A stretch of 64,000 nt of DNA, taken from Leeuwenhoekiella sp044542075 (GTDB lineage: Bacteria; Bacteroidota; Bacteroidia; Flavobacteriales; Flavobacteriaceae). Below, one piece after another: positions 15,507-24,255 of the stretch (the first letter of the stretch is position 1; every line of letters begins with the position of its first letter). The stretch is taken from the NCBI RefSeq assembly GCF_044542075.1, contig NZ_JBITTU010000011.1, positions 1 through 64,000 of the forward strand. Direction: 5' to 3'. The notes below the pieces were generated by a model. That model did no database searches, was not told the DNA's origin, and saw only the letters and a list, made by a program, of their open reading frames with translations. The translations under genes and the position numbers were made by a program.

Positions 15507-16307
15507 TTATCTTAAAAATAAAACCACTAGAGATATTAATACAGATGCTACTGATATAAATAACCCACTATTTGGATTTAAACTACCTGCCTGCCGCTGC
15601 GAATTATTGAGCTCAACATACAATACATCATTTTGTTTCAAATAATAATACTCAGAATCAATGATGCTATTATCAGTAAGATCTAAGTAGGCCTTGGTTA
15701 CTTTATCATTTTCTTCACGCATCACCAAAACATTATCTCTACGCCCAAAAATCTGCATATCCCCGGCCAAACCCAGGGCTTTAGGTATGGTCAAATATTC
15801 GTTAGAAATCGTATAGGTCCCAGGATTACGAACAGCTCCCAATACCGAAACCTGAAAGTTAGAAAGTTTCACATTAACTATAGGTTTAGTGACATAGGCG
15901 GTAATCATTGTTTTCAGTTTATCGGCTAAGGCCACACGTGTTAATCCACGCACATAGATAGTACCCAATACCGGAAACTCAATATTCCCATTTTGATCTA
16001 CCAAATAGGTTTGTAATTGGCCACCCCCACCTACATTAACAGAACCGCCGGATACGCTCCCGGAACTTGTAATAGGTGGATTAAAGGGTAATGCTGCTTC
16101 TTGTTCTATCGCGCTCACGGTGATGGTCAATTCATCATTAGGCTGTATCGTTAAGAACGATTTAGCAGGCTGCTCCATAGATAGCTGTGCTGGAATAGGC
16201 AGCTCATTAGACTCGTAAAAGTACGTAGTATCCTTACGCGATACACAGGAGCTAAAGAATAACAGAAGTACAACTATATATAAACTAAAAATCGGAATAC
16301 GTTTCAT
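15507..16307 (-). CDS. wza: Wza-type outer-membrane polysaccharide export lipoprotein
   Basis: A 266-aa protein with a lipoprotein signal peptide (FSLYIVVLLLFFSSC, lipidated Cys about 21). It has a Poly_export domain (LTIQPNDELTITVSAIEQEA, about 52-71) and SLBB-type segments around VLGAVRNPGTYTIS and DNVLVMREENDKV. The last 20 residues (LFISVASVLISLVVLFLR) are hydrophobic, the usual Bacteroidota C-terminal tail. Length is short relative to E. coli Wza, which is normal in this phylum. It forms the outer-membrane export channel with the Wzc encoded next to it. Confidence 0.93.
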   Translation of the reverse strand: MKRIPIFSLYIVVLLLFFSSCVSRKDTTYFYESNELPIPAQLSMEQPAKSFLTIQPNDELTITVSAIEQEAALPFNPPITSSGSVSGGSVNVGGGGQLQTYLVDQNGNIEFPVLGTIYVRGLTRVALADKLKTMITAYVTKPIVNVKLSNFQVSVLGAVRNPGTYTISNEYLTIPKALGLAGDMQIFGRRDNVLVMREENDKVTKAYLDLTDNSIIDSEYYYLKQNDVLYVELNNSQRQAGSLNPNSGLFISVASVLISLVVLFLR

Positions 16308-16364
16308 AGGTAAATTTTGCTCAAAAATAGTATTATCTTTTTAAGGAGCTACATTTAATTTGAC

Positions 16365-17711
16365 TTAGTAAGCTTTCTCCTCGCCCTGAATGGCGTTTAG
16401 CACTGTTTTAATAATTATTTTTATATCCAACCGCAACGACCATTTCTCCACATAAAAAATATCGAGTCGCGTGCGATTAACGATATCGGCCTGCTGCACG
16501 ATTTCTCCCCGATATCCCCGTACCTGTGCCAAGCCGGTAATGCCGGGTTTGACAAAATGCCGCACCAGATATTTATCTACCGAGCTTTGATACAGCTCGG
16601 TATGCAATTCCATATGCGGGCGGGGTCCTACCACGCTCATATCACCCAGCAATACATTATAAAACTGAGGCAATTCATCGATACTAGTACGACGCAAAAT
16701 ACGCCCCAGTTTGGTAACCCGTTTATCATTTTTAGTCATCATGGTTTTATCAGCATCTGCAGTGGTAGTCATCGATCTAAATTTATAGCACCAGAATACC
16801 TTACGATCTACCCCGTGCCGCTTTTGCTTAAAAAATAAGGGTTCATGAGAATCAAAACGCTGCAAGATAAAAATTAGAGGGCTCAACCACGACAAGATGC
16901 CTACGATGACCAGCAGCGAAAATACTACATCAAAAGTACGCTTAGACCAATGTGCCCAGAGCGTATCTAAAGGCAATTCCCGCATATTTAAGACGGGTAC
17001 AGACCGGTACATCTCAATGGTCATCGCCCGGGTAAATATTTCTTTATTATCGGGAATAATTTTCAGCTTTTTCATATTGTTATCTGCAAAAGCCATCAGG
17101 TTGAGCAGTTCTGCCTGCGACAGCCGGGAAACAGTACAAAAAATCTGATCGATGTCATTTTTCAATATAAATTGAAAACATTCTTCTATTTTACCTAGAT
17201 AGGTAGGACTTTGCGAATGTTGATTGTCAAAATAGCCTTTATAGCGGTATCCTAAATCGCCTTCATCAAAAACACTACGTATTTTTTTCAAATTCCGGTC
17301 CCGACCGATCACCACGACATTGACCTGATTCCCCCCCATCTCACGGTAGCTACTACGTGCCCAAAAAAATGAAATCCGATAGACTAAAAGGCACGCGTAA
17401 AGAATACCCAATGCAAAAGATGGATTTCCCGATGCGGTGATGCCGGCCCTTCGAAAGCCAAACCAGGCAAAAAACGCCAAACCAAAAACAACTAATAATT
17501 GCACAAAACGGTGGGAGTTATCCCAAAATCGTTCTTTACGTGCAGTAGGATAAAAATTAAGCCAGTAGGTACTCAATACCCAGGAAAAATTAAAGTACAC
17601 AATTGCCCAAAAATTGAGATAGGTTTCGGGTACAAAAAATCCCAGAATTCCATTGGTAAGTGTCAAATGAATTACAATAGATATCGGAATCGTATATTTT
17701 GAAAAACGCAA
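16365..17711 (-). CDS. Initiating polyprenyl glycosylphosphotransferase (WcaJ/WbaP type)
   Basis: A 448-aa protein: four or five N-terminal membrane helices (about 1-120), a CoA-binding-like Rossmann segment (about 130-240), one more helix (VVFSLLVIVGILSWLSPLIF), then the catalytic domain. The latter has KRTFDVVFS, HGVDRKVFWCYKFRSM, RRTSIDELPQFYNVLLGDMS and VGPRPHM. It transfers a hexose-1-phosphate, commonly glucose or galactose, to undecaprenyl phosphate to begin each repeat unit. It lies between the sugar genes and wza. The 57-base gap to wza and the 87-base gap from uxs could hold minor promoters, though I saw none clearly. Confidence 0.93.
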   Translation of the reverse strand: MRFSKYTIPISIVIHLTLTNGILGFFVPETYLNFWAIVYFNFSWVLSTYWLNFYPTARKERFWDNSHRFVQLLVVFGLAFFAWFGFRRAGITASGNPSFALGILYACLLVYRISFFWARSSYREMGGNQVNVVVIGRDRNLKKIRSVFDEGDLGYRYKGYFDNQHSQSPTYLGKIEECFQFILKNDIDQIFCTVSRLSQAELLNLMAFADNNMKKLKIIPDNKEIFTRAMTIEMYRSVPVLNMRELPLDTLWAHWSKRTFDVVFSLLVIVGILSWLSPLIFILQRFDSHEPLFFKQKRHGVDRKVFWCYKFRSMTTTADADKTMMTKNDKRVTKLGRILRRTSIDELPQFYNVLLGDMSVVGPRPHMELHTELYQSSVDKYLVRHFVKPGITGLAQVRGYRGEIVQQADIVNRTRLDIFYVEKWSLRLDIKIIIKTVLNAIQGEEKAY

Positions 17712-17798
17712 GTCTAGTTAATTATAAGATTATTTAAAATAAACTGTTAAGTAGTATATCAAGAACTTCAAAATGAATTAATGTTTAAAACTATTAAA

Positions 17799-18737
17799 TT
17801 ATTTTAGTAGTTCATTAAAGTACCTAATTGTATTATAAAGACCGGTTTCAAGATCTATTTGAGCTTGCCAATTATTTAAGTTTGCATAGGCTAAAGAAAC
17901 ATCAGGTTGCCTTTGTTTTGGGTCATCTTCAGGTAAGGGCATAAATTGGATTTTAGACTTAGATCCCGTAATTTTTAAGATTGTTTTTGCCAGCTCAAGC
18001 ATGGTAAATTCTTGTGCATTTCCAATATTTACGGGGCCTGTAAAACTAACATCACTTGCCATTAGACGTATTAAACCTTCTATAAGATCATCAATATATT
18101 GAAATGAGCGTGTTTGCTTACCATCTCCAAAAATAGTGATATCATCCCCTTTTAATGCTTGTACAATAAAATTAGATACCACGCGCCCATCTTGAGGATC
18201 CATATTGGGGCCATAGGTATTAAAAATACGTGCAATTTTAATAACTACATTATTTTGACGATGATAGTCTATAAATAAGGTTTCCGCGCAACGTTTACCC
18301 TCATCATAACATGACCGCGGACCTATAGGATTTACATTCCCCCAGTAAGTTTCTGGTTGCGGGTGTACTATAGGATCACCATAAACCTCAGAAGTACTGG
18401 CCTGTAGAATTTTTGCCTTTACACGCTTGGCAAGCCCCAGCATATTAATCGCTCCCATAACCGAAGTCTTTAGGGTTTTAATAGGGTTATACTGATAATG
18501 TACCGGGCTTGCAGGACAGGCTAAATTATAAATCTCATCGACCTCGGCATAATAAGGTTCGGTGACATCGTGACGTACCAATTCAAAATACGGATTGTCA
18601 AGCAGATGAATAATAGTTGATTTACTTCCTGTAAAGTAATTGTCCAGACAGATTACTTCATTACCTTCACTTAAAAGACGTTCACATAAATGCGAACCTA
18701 TAAATCCCGCTCCGCCTGTCACTAAAATTTTTTTCAT
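17799..18737 (-). CDS. uxs: UDP-glucuronate decarboxylase (UDP-xylose synthase)
   Basis: A 312-aa short-chain dehydrogenase-type enzyme. NAD-binding motif TGGAGFIGSHL is at the N-terminus, and YNLACPASPVHYQYNPIKTL is typical of UXS. TSEVYGDP and the catalytic pair in SCYDEGKRCAETL (YxxxK) follow, then RIFNTYGPNMDPQDGRVVSN. It converts UDP-glucuronate to UDP-xylose, using the product of the Ugd at 33724-35118. The match to the UXS subgroup is strong because the ASPVHYQ and DGRVVSNF signatures are both present. It is two bases from the preceding glycosyltransferase. Confidence 0.9.
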   Translation of the reverse strand: MKKILVTGGAGFIGSHLCERLLSEGNEVICLDNYFTGSKSTIIHLLDNPYFELVRHDVTEPYYAEVDEIYNLACPASPVHYQYNPIKTLKTSVMGAINMLGLAKRVKAKILQASTSEVYGDPIVHPQPETYWGNVNPIGPRSCYDEGKRCAETLFIDYHRQNNVVIKIARIFNTYGPNMDPQDGRVVSNFIVQALKGDDITIFGDGKQTRSFQYIDDLIEGLIRLMASDVSFTGPVNIGNAQEFTMLELAKTILKITGSKSKIQFMPLPEDDPKQRQPDVSLAYANLNNWQAQIDLETGLYNTIRYFNELLK

Positions 18738-18739
18738 TA

Positions 18740-19843
18740 CTATTTGTTAAATGACTTGAATAATTTGTCATAATTGCTACAAATAATATCCCAAGTATAT
18801 TTCTTACTTGCTATCGAAAACATATCCAAACCATTTGAGATAATATCTTTATCTTTTAAATCAGCCAAAACTTTTGAAAGCTCTTTAGCATTTTTAAAAA
18901 AGAAAGCATGGTTTTTAGTAGTTTCTCTATTAGTAGGAACATCAAATGATATAATGGCTTTTTTTAAACACATTGCTTCTACTAAAGAAGGTGCAGTCCC
19001 ACATCGGGAATGTGAATGTATATATATGTAAGAATTTCCCCGTAAATAATCTAGCTCATTCTTGTCATAAATTGCATCAAGCAAAATTAAATTAGGATTG
19101 CCTGAATACTTCTCTTTCAAATTCAGACCATAATTTGAAATACTCCAATTAGAAATTAAAACTAATGGATATTCTGTAAAGTTCTCAAAAGCCTCTAAAA
19201 CGAGATGAAGGTTATTATCTAATTGTGCGCGAGATACACTTACGGCATAACGTGTATTTACAAATGGATATTTTACATTGAAATCTGGTCTTTGCTTGTC
19301 TATAAATTTAACATGATCTCCTCCATAACGCACAATTACAGATTCAGCATTAAAATTATCTTTCAAACTTTGTTTGTATAGTTTATTATCTGCAATATTA
19401 ATATCACTAAATTTTGATGCAATAAAATGATTTAATTTAGCCCATTTCTTTTGTAGCCAACTAAGCTTTTCTCGCTCCCATTCATTTAATCCTCCGTGAT
19501 TTACTATTACTTTTTTACCAAATAAATATTTTATAGGTGTCATAAATCCCGAACCTACCGGACTTAAGTAAAGAATAATGTCTGCAGATAATAAAGCCTG
19601 GCAGTAAGTTATTAGGTCATAAAATATACCTTTAAAACCATTTGCTTCAAGGTTTAAATACTTTAAACGCGCTCCATGATAATATTTAGGTCTATCCTCA
19701 TATTTATGTCCATTACAATAAACTGTAATATCATAAGACTCAGCTAAATTCTGACAAATGTAATCTGCCAACGTCTCAAATCCTCCATATTTAGCCGGAA
19801 CACCGTGTGTACCCACAATATGGACTTTTTTCTTTTTAATCAT
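18740..19843 (-). CDS. DUF1972-type glycosyltransferase (GT4, rhamnosyltransferase-like)
   Basis: A 367-aa GT-B protein. The N-terminal VHIVGTHGVPAKYGGFETLA is the DUF1972 signature found in Cps2T-like rhamnosyltransferases of capsule clusters. NHGGLNEWEREKLSW and SRCGTAPSLVEAMCLKKAII follow, the latter the nucleotide-sugar-binding region with the conserved Glu. Because the locus makes dTDP-rhamnose, rhamnose is a plausible donor; this is inference from family and context. The enzyme is cytoplasmic or peripheral to the membrane. Confidence 0.85.
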   Translation of the reverse strand: MIKKKKVHIVGTHGVPAKYGGFETLADYICQNLAESYDITVYCNGHKYEDRPKYYHGARLKYLNLEANGFKGIFYDLITYCQALLSADIILYLSPVGSGFMTPIKYLFGKKVIVNHGGLNEWEREKLSWLQKKWAKLNHFIASKFSDINIADNKLYKQSLKDNFNAESVIVRYGGDHVKFIDKQRPDFNVKYPFVNTRYAVSVSRAQLDNNLHLVLEAFENFTEYPLVLISNWSISNYGLNLKEKYSGNPNLILLDAIYDKNELDYLRGNSYIYIHSHSRCGTAPSLVEAMCLKKAIISFDVPTNRETTKNHAFFFKNAKELSKVLADLKDKDIISNGLDMFSIASKKYTWDIICSNYDKLFKSFNK

Positions 19844-19846
19844 TGA

Positions 19847-20749
19847 TTAATCTAAATAACCTTGATAATATCCGTCGATGTACTCATTCAAAGCAATCTT
19901 CCAATCTTTCATTTGATTAATCCCTCTCAAATCTAACTTCTTAGTAAGTAAGCGCTCAGAAGCTGGTCTTTCAGCGTAATACTCCTCTTTAAAATGATCT
20001 GAATTAACTGAGGTTATCTTAATCTCGTTATTTAATCCTAATATATTTACTAACTCTGTAGCTACTTCCAAGCGACCGGTTTGACCTCCACAAACACAGT
20101 TATAAAGCCCCCAATATTCTTTTTTTATAAGTTCCTTAACTGTTTTTGCAAAATCTTGCGTATAGGTTGGAGTACCATCCTTATCATTAACAATAAACAA
20201 CTCTTTTTTACCATCTTTAATTTGTTTCATTAATTTCTGAACAAATTTCTTATCCTTTTTAGGACCTGAACCCATCATCCAACCAGCTCTACAAACTAGA
20301 TAGCGATTAGCATTTTCTACAACAAAGCGCTCTCCCATATATTTTGAACGAGCATACACTCCTAGAGGATTAGGCTGATCCCAGTCATCATATAGATCTT
20401 GCTTACCGTCAAAAATACCAGCAGTGCTAATATAAAGCAATGGTATATTTAATTCATTTGCCAGGCTAACTGCATTCTCTACTGCTAAAGTATTTGTAGC
20501 ATAAGTGTCATCTGAATGTTCCTCGCAATATTCTAAATCTGTATATGCCCCCAAGTGAAATAAATAGTCTGGAGCAAAATCTTTAACATCTTTTTCGTAA
20601 GCATCTTTATCTCTAAAATCTAGAAATGAAAGCCAATCTTCGTTTACATCTTTATCTGTACATTTTATATCGTACTCTTCTTTAAATTGTGTGTAAAAAG
20701 CTTCCCCTAGCATACCACCGCTTCCTGCGATATAAATCTTTTTTTTCAT
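19847..20749 (-). CDS. RmlD-like NAD(P)-dependent sugar reductase (SDR)
   Basis: A 300-aa enzyme with IYIAGSGGMLGEAFYTQF at the N-terminus (variant GxxGxxG), FHLGAYTDLEYCE, YISTAGIFDG, and the catalytic YARSKYMGE (YxxxK). Overall it resembles RmlD reductases more than epimerases. The true RmlD is at 31384-32247, so this copy likely reduces another keto-sugar. Since it lies in the same gene run as the 2,3-dehydratase and the Gfo/Idh/MocA protein, a role as 4-ketoreductase of a 2,6-dideoxysugar is plausible but unproven. Confidence 0.75.
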   Translation of the reverse strand: MKKKIYIAGSGGMLGEAFYTQFKEEYDIKCTDKDVNEDWLSFLDFRDKDAYEKDVKDFAPDYLFHLGAYTDLEYCEEHSDDTYATNTLAVENAVSLANELNIPLLYISTAGIFDGKQDLYDDWDQPNPLGVYARSKYMGERFVVENANRYLVCRAGWMMGSGPKKDKKFVQKLMKQIKDGKKELFIVNDKDGTPTYTQDFAKTVKELIKKEYWGLYNCVCGGQTGRLEVATELVNILGLNNEIKITSVNSDHFKEEYYAERPASERLLTKKLDLRGINQMKDWKIALNEYIDGYYQGYLD

Positions 20750-20815
20750 GGTTTCTGAGTTTATTTATTATCGATTATTAAGTTTTTAATTATTTTAAGA
20801 ATGTGTAAGCACCGC

Positions 20816-21784
20816 TTAAACGCTAAGTTGCTTTATTTTTTGCAAACTAGTACTTTGTATTAGAATATCTGTATAGTTTTTTTCTCTAATTTCCTTATTA
20901 AAGATACTGTCATAGAACACTTCAAAGGCTTTTTTAAAATGATCACAAGGGGTTACATTAATCTCCCTGATACTCTCACCAGATTTCTCTAAGATTATTT
21001 TAGGGCTAAAGTTTGCCCCTGGCGTATATGCTCTGTCTAAACTAATTTTACCTTTACTACCCCAAATCTCGTAGTTGCATTGATAATAATTATCAAAACC
21101 AAAAGCTATCTGTGCTCCTATACCATTTATACCTTTTAAAAATGCAGACCCAAAAGTTTCTGAATTAGTATTCACGTCAAAAAACAAAGAACTACCTACA
21201 ACCTCAAGATCATTTCCTAAAATATAATATGCAGCCCTTAGAGGATATCCTGCTGCATCGTGTAATACGCCTCCACCTATTTGAGAATCATACCTAAAAT
21301 TACCCTCAGCTAAAGGAGGAAATCCAAATGATCCTCTAAAACAGCGTAATTCTCCTATTTCATTATTATTCAATAGATCCTTAACCATTGCGTGTTGAGG
21401 ATGATATTGAAACATGTAGCCTTCCATTAATGCAAGTTCCTTAGACTTAGCTCTTGCCACCATTTTCTGAGCTCCAGCATTGTCTAATGCTATAGATTTC
21501 TCCGCATAAATGTGAAGCCCTTTATTTTGAGCTTTCTCTACCCACTCATCATGCATCCCTGTTGGTAGAGGCATGTAAATAGCATCCAGTTGCTCTTCTA
21601 ATAATTTATCATAACCTACAATGGCATTGCAATTAAATTCTTTAGCAAAATCATTTGCCTTACCTTCATTTCTACTGGCTACACAAACAAGCTCAAATTT
21701 ATTACTCATTTCCTTTATTGCAGGTATGACAGATCGCCTTGCGATTGCTGCACAACCCATTATACCTATTTTAATTTTTGCCAT
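20816..21784 (-). CDS. Gfo/Idh/MocA-family sugar oxidoreductase
   Basis: A 322-aa enzyme with the N-terminal Rossmann motif KIGIMGCAAIARRSVIPAIK, YMPLPTGMHDEWVEKA and YAEKSIALDNAGAQKMV. The last is the family's EKP-type catalytic loop, with Ser in place of Pro. GGGVLHDAAGYPLRAAYYIL lies in the C-terminal sheet domain. In antibiotic pathways, members of this family beside a 2,3-dehydratase act as NDP-hexose 3-ketoreductases, completing C-2 deoxygenation. The same pairing here supports that role. An inositol or hexosamine dehydrogenase is the alternative. Confidence 0.8.
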   Translation of the reverse strand: MAKIKIGIMGCAAIARRSVIPAIKEMSNKFELVCVASRNEGKANDFAKEFNCNAIVGYDKLLEEQLDAIYMPLPTGMHDEWVEKAQNKGLHIYAEKSIALDNAGAQKMVARAKSKELALMEGYMFQYHPQHAMVKDLLNNNEIGELRCFRGSFGFPPLAEGNFRYDSQIGGGVLHDAAGYPLRAAYYILGNDLEVVGSSLFFDVNTNSETFGSAFLKGINGIGAQIAFGFDNYYQCNYEIWGSKGKISLDRAYTPGANFSPKIILEKSGESIREINVTPCDHFKKAFEVFYDSIFNKEIREKNYTDILIQSTSLQKIKQLSV

Positions 21785-21794
21785 TTTGCTATAC

Positions 21795-22685
21795 TTAGAT
21801 TTTTGCCGTTTTTAAATTATAATTAAGATATTCTCCTATTTCATCTTTTAATTTAGTGTCCTCAAAAATAGTATCGCCTGATTCTATTTTAAGTGACATA
21901 ACAGGCCAATCTACATAAGATAATCCTACCCCATATTTACTAGCAACAAGACTAGCTGCCTCTTTTAAACTAAAATTCTCTCCTCCAATATTGTAAATAT
22001 TTCTATTTGTTGATGCTAAACGTGCTGTTCTATACATAGCTATACATATATCTGCAACATGAGTAAAAGTTCTTCTTAATTCACCATCACCAAATAAACT
22101 TATGTTTTCTTGTTTGGCGGCTTTACCTATAAAAAACCCTATTGTACCATATGAGTATCCTTCCGGTAATAAATAACCATAAGGAACACAAATTCTAAAA
22201 ACAGTATAATTTATATTAAATATTTGACCATACATTTGAAGTAAAGACTCACAGGTAAGTTTGTTTAACGCATAAATAGTTTTAGGATCCTTTTCTGCAT
22301 TTTCAGCAAGTGGTGTTTCTGAAACCCCTTTATAAACCAAACGAGTAGATGGAAATAGTATACGTGCTTTTGACCCTTTTTCTCTCATGCACGTTAAAAG
22401 GTTTGAAAGCCCTACAACGTTTACCTGATTATAGCGTTCAACTTCTTCAAATCCTTGAGAAGTACCTGTCAAACCTGCAAAAAAATAAATATAATCATAG
22501 TCTAAGGCTATCTCACGCAGAGCTTCAAGATTTGTAATATCTAAGGAGCTATGATTCATCCATGTTTCACTTCCTTTATCATTAAGGTCATAACACGTTA
22601 TAGACTCACCTTTTTCATTTAAAAAATACGCAAGATTTTTCCCTATGTAACCTGTAGCTCCTATTATACAATTTCTAGTTCCCAT
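21795..22685 (-). CDS. NAD-dependent epimerase/dehydratase (SDR)
   Basis: A 296-aa extended SDR protein: NCIIGATGYIGKNLAYFLNE binds the cofactor, YIYFFAGLTGTSQGFEEV and LFPSTRLVYKG follow, and the catalytic pair is in IYALNKLTCESLL (YxxxK). It starts 67 bases after the 2,3-dehydratase stop and ends 10 bases before the Gfo/Idh/MocA gene. It is a candidate 4-ketoreductase or epimerase of the dideoxysugar branch. Which of the two SDRs (this or 19847-20749) does which step cannot be read from the sequence. Confidence 0.78.
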   Translation of the reverse strand: MGTRNCIIGATGYIGKNLAYFLNEKGESITCYDLNDKGSETWMNHSSLDITNLEALREIALDYDYIYFFAGLTGTSQGFEEVERYNQVNVVGLSNLLTCMREKGSKARILFPSTRLVYKGVSETPLAENAEKDPKTIYALNKLTCESLLQMYGQIFNINYTVFRICVPYGYLLPEGYSYGTIGFFIGKAAKQENISLFGDGELRRTFTHVADICIAMYRTARLASTNRNIYNIGGENFSLKEAASLVASKYGVGLSYVDWPVMSLKIESGDTIFEDTKLKDEIGEYLNYNLKTAKI

Positions 22686-22751
22686 TCTATTTTAAATATA
22701 TTTATTACTAATGCCCATCTAAGCCAGCATTGTATTTTTAATCGTTAACTG

Positions 22752-24182
22752 CTAGAGTTTATAGCGTATGGCAGATAAAAGACTTCTAGCGGAAATGTTT
22801 AAATAATTATTGAATCTAATAAAATCATACAATTGGTTTAGTGTCATCCAACTATAATTAGTAGGTACCTCTACAGGAAAATCATCACCTACTTCAACAA
22901 TCATATTTCTATTTTGCTCGTGATAAAAACGCCCTCCTTCTTCAGACTGAAATGAAGAATACCATACCTGGTCTTCAGAAGCATTTAAAACGGTATCTAT
23001 AAATGGCACTTTATAGCTATTCAAACCTTTTCTATAATTTCCTGTAAGACATTGCACGGTGGGAGCTAATTCTACAATATCAAAATTACCGGCTTCTAGT
23101 TTAGCTTGCACCAGAAAGTGATAAACACCCTGAATTTCTTTAGTAATAAATGCTATTACACCTTCCTGAGCTGGTCTAATTATAGGTTGATCCCATGAAG
23201 CAACTTCTCTATTACTTATCTCAACATTAACACCTATTACTTTAAAATATTTATTTTGTATGTGATAGATTGAGGTACCATCATTAACCCAATTATCAAC
23301 AGTATTAAGTGGTATTTGCTTCACATTTAATTCATAATGTGATTTTAAACCTGTTAGCCATGATATAATATTATCTATTGAGTTTAATGCTACATCATTT
23401 GTTAGTATAGAATGTAAAAGTGCTCTCTCCTTCTTATTAATAGTTTTCTCCCCTAAAATGGCAGAATGAAAATTAATGGTACTAGAGGTGTAAGACCCAT
23501 ATTGTATACAAGATATCACGGTGCGTGTATCCATATTTACAATATTATCGTTTTTTATAAATTCTTTTATCTGGCCTAATGTAACCCAGCAAAAATTATC
23601 ATAGAGCTCAATATCTTCAGAAATTTCTACAATAATATTTCTGTTCCTTTTTTTAAGAAAACGGGCTCCCTGTTCAGATTGTAATTGGTCTACAATTACT
23701 TCTACCTTATTCTCTCCGTTAAAATACTCAAGATATAAAGGTTTTTTACCTTTATGTACTTGAGAATAATTACTCTTAGTAGCCTGTAAGGTAGGGGATA
23801 GTTGTACCACATTAATATTACCAGGCTCTATTTTTGCCTGCATAAGAAAATGCAGTATACCATTAATTTTTTTAACTATTATACCTAGGAAACCTATTTC
23901 TGCTTGGTTTATGATGGGCTGAGTCCAGCTGTTCACATTACCAAAATCTGTCTCTACCTGTATCCCCTCTATAGAGAAAAATTTACCTGTTTCATGCACC
24001 AGATTTCCTGTCTGTTCTTCTACACGCCATTTACGCAATTCCTTAAAAGGAACCTCTGTAATCTTAACGGTTACATCCTGGTTTTTCTGCTTAATCCATT
24101 CTAAGAATTTCTCATTAGGAAAAATATCACTGTCAGACTGCAATGCAGATCTTAAAAATTCTAGCTCTTTTAAACTTTTCAT
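22752..24182 (-). CDS. NDP-hexose 2,3-dehydratase
   Basis: A 476-aa protein built of two similar halves (about 15-225 and 240-476), as in TylX3/EvaA-type enzymes. Each half repeats the same landmarks: NSWTQPIINQAEIGFLGIIV and ASWDQPIIRPAQEGVIAFIT; then FLMQAKIEPGN and FLVQAKLEAGN; then ARFLKKRNRNIIVE and GRFYHEQNRNMIVE. The family removes water from dTDP-4-keto-6-deoxyglucose across C2-C3, the committed step to 2,6-dideoxysugars. Its substrate is what RmlB in this locus makes. Such genes are best known from actinomycete antibiotic clusters; here it serves a surface polysaccharide. Confidence 0.9.
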   Translation of the reverse strand: MKSLKELEFLRSALQSDSDIFPNEKFLEWIKQKNQDVTVKITEVPFKELRKWRVEEQTGNLVHETGKFFSIEGIQVETDFGNVNSWTQPIINQAEIGFLGIIVKKINGILHFLMQAKIEPGNINVVQLSPTLQATKSNYSQVHKGKKPLYLEYFNGENKVEVIVDQLQSEQGARFLKKRNRNIIVEISEDIELYDNFCWVTLGQIKEFIKNDNIVNMDTRTVISCIQYGSYTSSTINFHSAILGEKTINKKERALLHSILTNDVALNSIDNIISWLTGLKSHYELNVKQIPLNTVDNWVNDGTSIYHIQNKYFKVIGVNVEISNREVASWDQPIIRPAQEGVIAFITKEIQGVYHFLVQAKLEAGNFDIVELAPTVQCLTGNYRKGLNSYKVPFIDTVLNASEDQVWYSSFQSEEGGRFYHEQNRNMIVEVGDDFPVEVPTNYSWMTLNQLYDFIRFNNYLNISARSLLSAIRYKL

Positions 24183-24255
24183 AGTTTTATTTTTAATCTC
24201 CTATGTAATAAACTGAACAATAATTGGAGAAAGAATTGTCTATAGACTATATGAA

